From Azolla pinnata (Eukaryota; Streptophyta; Polypodiopsida; Salviniales; Salviniaceae), in assembly GCA_037176905.1 (NCBI GenBank), contig JBBBWG010008435.1:1-24207 (forward strand): a stretch of 24,207 nt of DNA. The letters are read 5' to 3'. The stretch's first letter is position 1. Every line of letters starts with the position of its first letter. The position numbers were made by a program, and so were the translations under genes. The notes under the pieces were generated by a model. It had not been told where the DNA came from, did no database searches, and was given only the letters and a program-made list of their open reading frames with translations. Of the stretch, positions 22,740-24,207 are shown piece by piece.

Positions 22740-24138
22740 TTAACCATGCGGGCCCGTGTTTGTTGGGATAACGACGATGGAAGTCGTCGATAAGAGTTTG
22801 AGCATTACAAACATTATCGATGGGTTCCCATGTGCGATCACTCGGGGAATAGCCCAGCCAATCAACGAGATAATACAACTTGTTGCGCACAATTTTAGAA
22901 TCAAGAATGGAGGCTACCTCGTACTCCGGGCCGTCAACAAGTTGGAGAGGAGGTGGGGGCGGCACGACACGATTGGGAATCGAGTTGGTGTGATAAGGCT
23001 CCAGAATAGAGCTATTAAATACGGGATGAAGTTGTAAATTTGCAGGAAGATCAAGACGAAATATTGCATCATTAATCCGCTCCGTGATGACAAAAGGACC
23101 GAGGCGTTGATAATCTAGCTTATCACATGGCCGAGTAGTCTTGATGTGGCGCTGTAACAACACATACCTGATCACCAATCTTGAATGGAGACGGAAGACG
23201 ATGTCAATTTGCATGGGCCTTATATTGGGCTTGAGCTTTCTGAAGATGTGAAGACAACTCGGACTGAAGCTGTCGTAGGCAATGGAGATGTTGCTCCGCA
23301 CTTGGATTTGGTGAGAGCACTAGGATGTCCAAGAGACACCATCGAGGATGGTTACTAGTATAGGCGTAGAAAGGTGTGACCTTGATAGAAGAGTGTATAG
23401 TGTTATTGTACGCAAACTCTGCAAGATGCAATAGATGACTCCAATCATCTTGTTGGTAACTGATGAAACAGTGAAGGTACTGCTCAAGTGTTTGATTCGT
23501 GTGCTCTGTTTGGCCATCAATTTCAGGATGATATGCTGAAGACAGCTTGCAAGTGATTCGGAGCTCGTCACATAGGTGCTTTCAGAAGTGAGAGATAAAT
23601 TGCGGACCACGATCACTAATAATGTTGTCTGGAGGACCATGATGGAGAAATACTTCCCGCATAATGATATCTGTTGTTTCTTGACTACTAATGCTCTTGA
23701 CACACGGCAAAAAATGTGCCATCTTGGTAAATCTATCCACTACAATTAAAATAGCATCAAAACCTTGCGAAGGTGGTAGATCTATAATGAAATCCATGGA
23801 AATTGACTGCCATGGCTTGCTTGGTGCCGGCAACGGTTGTAGCAACCCATAAGGATGATGCCTGGGCATCTTGGCTCGAGAGCAGATGTCACATGTGCGA
23901 ACATAATCTTCAACGAATTGCTGTAAATGACGCCACCAAAATGATCACTTCACTAGCTCCATGGTCTTGGTAATACCAAAGTGTCCAGCCATACGAGCAT
24001 CATGACAGTGCTCCAACACTCGAAGGCGTGATGATCCATCAAGGACGTAAAGGAGATTCTTGTAGAAAAGTAAGTTATCTTGCCTCTTAAACTCCTTATA
24101 ACGTTGTCGTAGTGTACACGGTACACCCCTTCAAAATA
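22696..24138 (-). pseudogene. Chromovirus integrase with C-terminal chromodomain, decayed
   Basis: On the minus strand the integrase parts appear in order. The HHCC zinc-binding region spans about 24010-23885 (HDARMAGHFGITK, then CDICSRAK). The catalytic core begins with SMDFIIDLPPSQGFDAILIV, then SDRGPQFI, and a later Glu in the HLAEFAYNNT neighbourhood. The GPF-type region and a chromodomain follow (about 22925-22760; YEVASILDSKI, YLVDWLGYS, TWEP). TGA codons at 23947-23945, 23584-23582 and 23206-23204 and one frameshift near 23160-23200 break it. The end of pol, RRFKRGDSV-stop, overlaps the duplicated LTR boundary. A chromodomain directs insertion toward marked chromatin. The element is non-functional. 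Confidence 0.88.
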
Positions 24139-24207
24139 ATAAAAACATGAGGATGAATATCATATTTATACTTTATCATTATACGTGCATAGGGCAGGAT
24201 TTGAACC
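24139..24207 (-). other. AT-rich segment with tRNA T-arm-like end at window edge
   Basis: Recognisable integrase sequence stops near 24138. The remaining bases, read on the minus strand from the edge, begin GGTTCAAATCCTGCCC, matching a B box/T-arm, followed by AT-rich sequence. It could be the 3' part of a tRNA-derived SINE inserted into the element, or chance. The rest lies outside the window. Confidence 0.25.

Overview
The window is nuclear DNA from a flowering plant. Genes are split by many GT-AG introns, and vacuolar syntaxin, O-fucosyltransferase and plastid aspartate aminotransferase genes lie together between decayed LTR retrotransposons. GC-rich first exons followed by AT-richer later exons hint at a monocot, but the sequence alone does not fix the species.

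Layout, left to right. 1-2757: a decayed Ty3/gypsy element on the + strand (gag with zinc knuckle, protease, reverse transcriptase), split by a small tRNA-like insertion. 2758-3247: the 3' end and LTR of a Ty1/copia element, + strand. 3369-7393: a complete seven-exon Qa-SNARE gene of the SYP2/PEP12 family (260 aa). 7394-9968: intergenic DNA with microsatellites and one exon-like scrap. 10179-14501: a complete ten-exon O-fucosyltransferase gene (676 aa). 14502-16809: convergent intergenic DNA and both 3' UTRs. 16810-19996, minus strand: a complete ten-exon plastid-type aspartate aminotransferase gene of the ASP5 type (443 aa). 20886 to about 21995, minus: a second copy of the same copia family with a decayed RNase H. 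22109-24138, minus: the 3' half of a Ty3/gypsy chromovirus (integrase, chromodomain, LTR).

The three host genes share no pathway that I can see. They act in vacuolar membrane fusion, in Golgi/secretory glycosylation and in plastid amino-acid metabolism.

The most interesting material is in the retroelement DNA around them. The chromovirus LTR has a dense array of heat-shock-element-like motifs just upstream of its TATA box, and a fourfold 47-bp duplication of its polypurine tract/LTR boundary. LTRs on both flanks point inward toward the SYP2 and ASP5 genes. The left copia LTR ends about 120 bp before the syntaxin start codon and may be its promoter. The O-fucosyltransferase leader could encode a poly-lysine upstream ORF ending 3 nt before the main ATG. 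All exon models were built by hand from splice signals, reading phase and remembered family conservation; none has been checked against transcripts.
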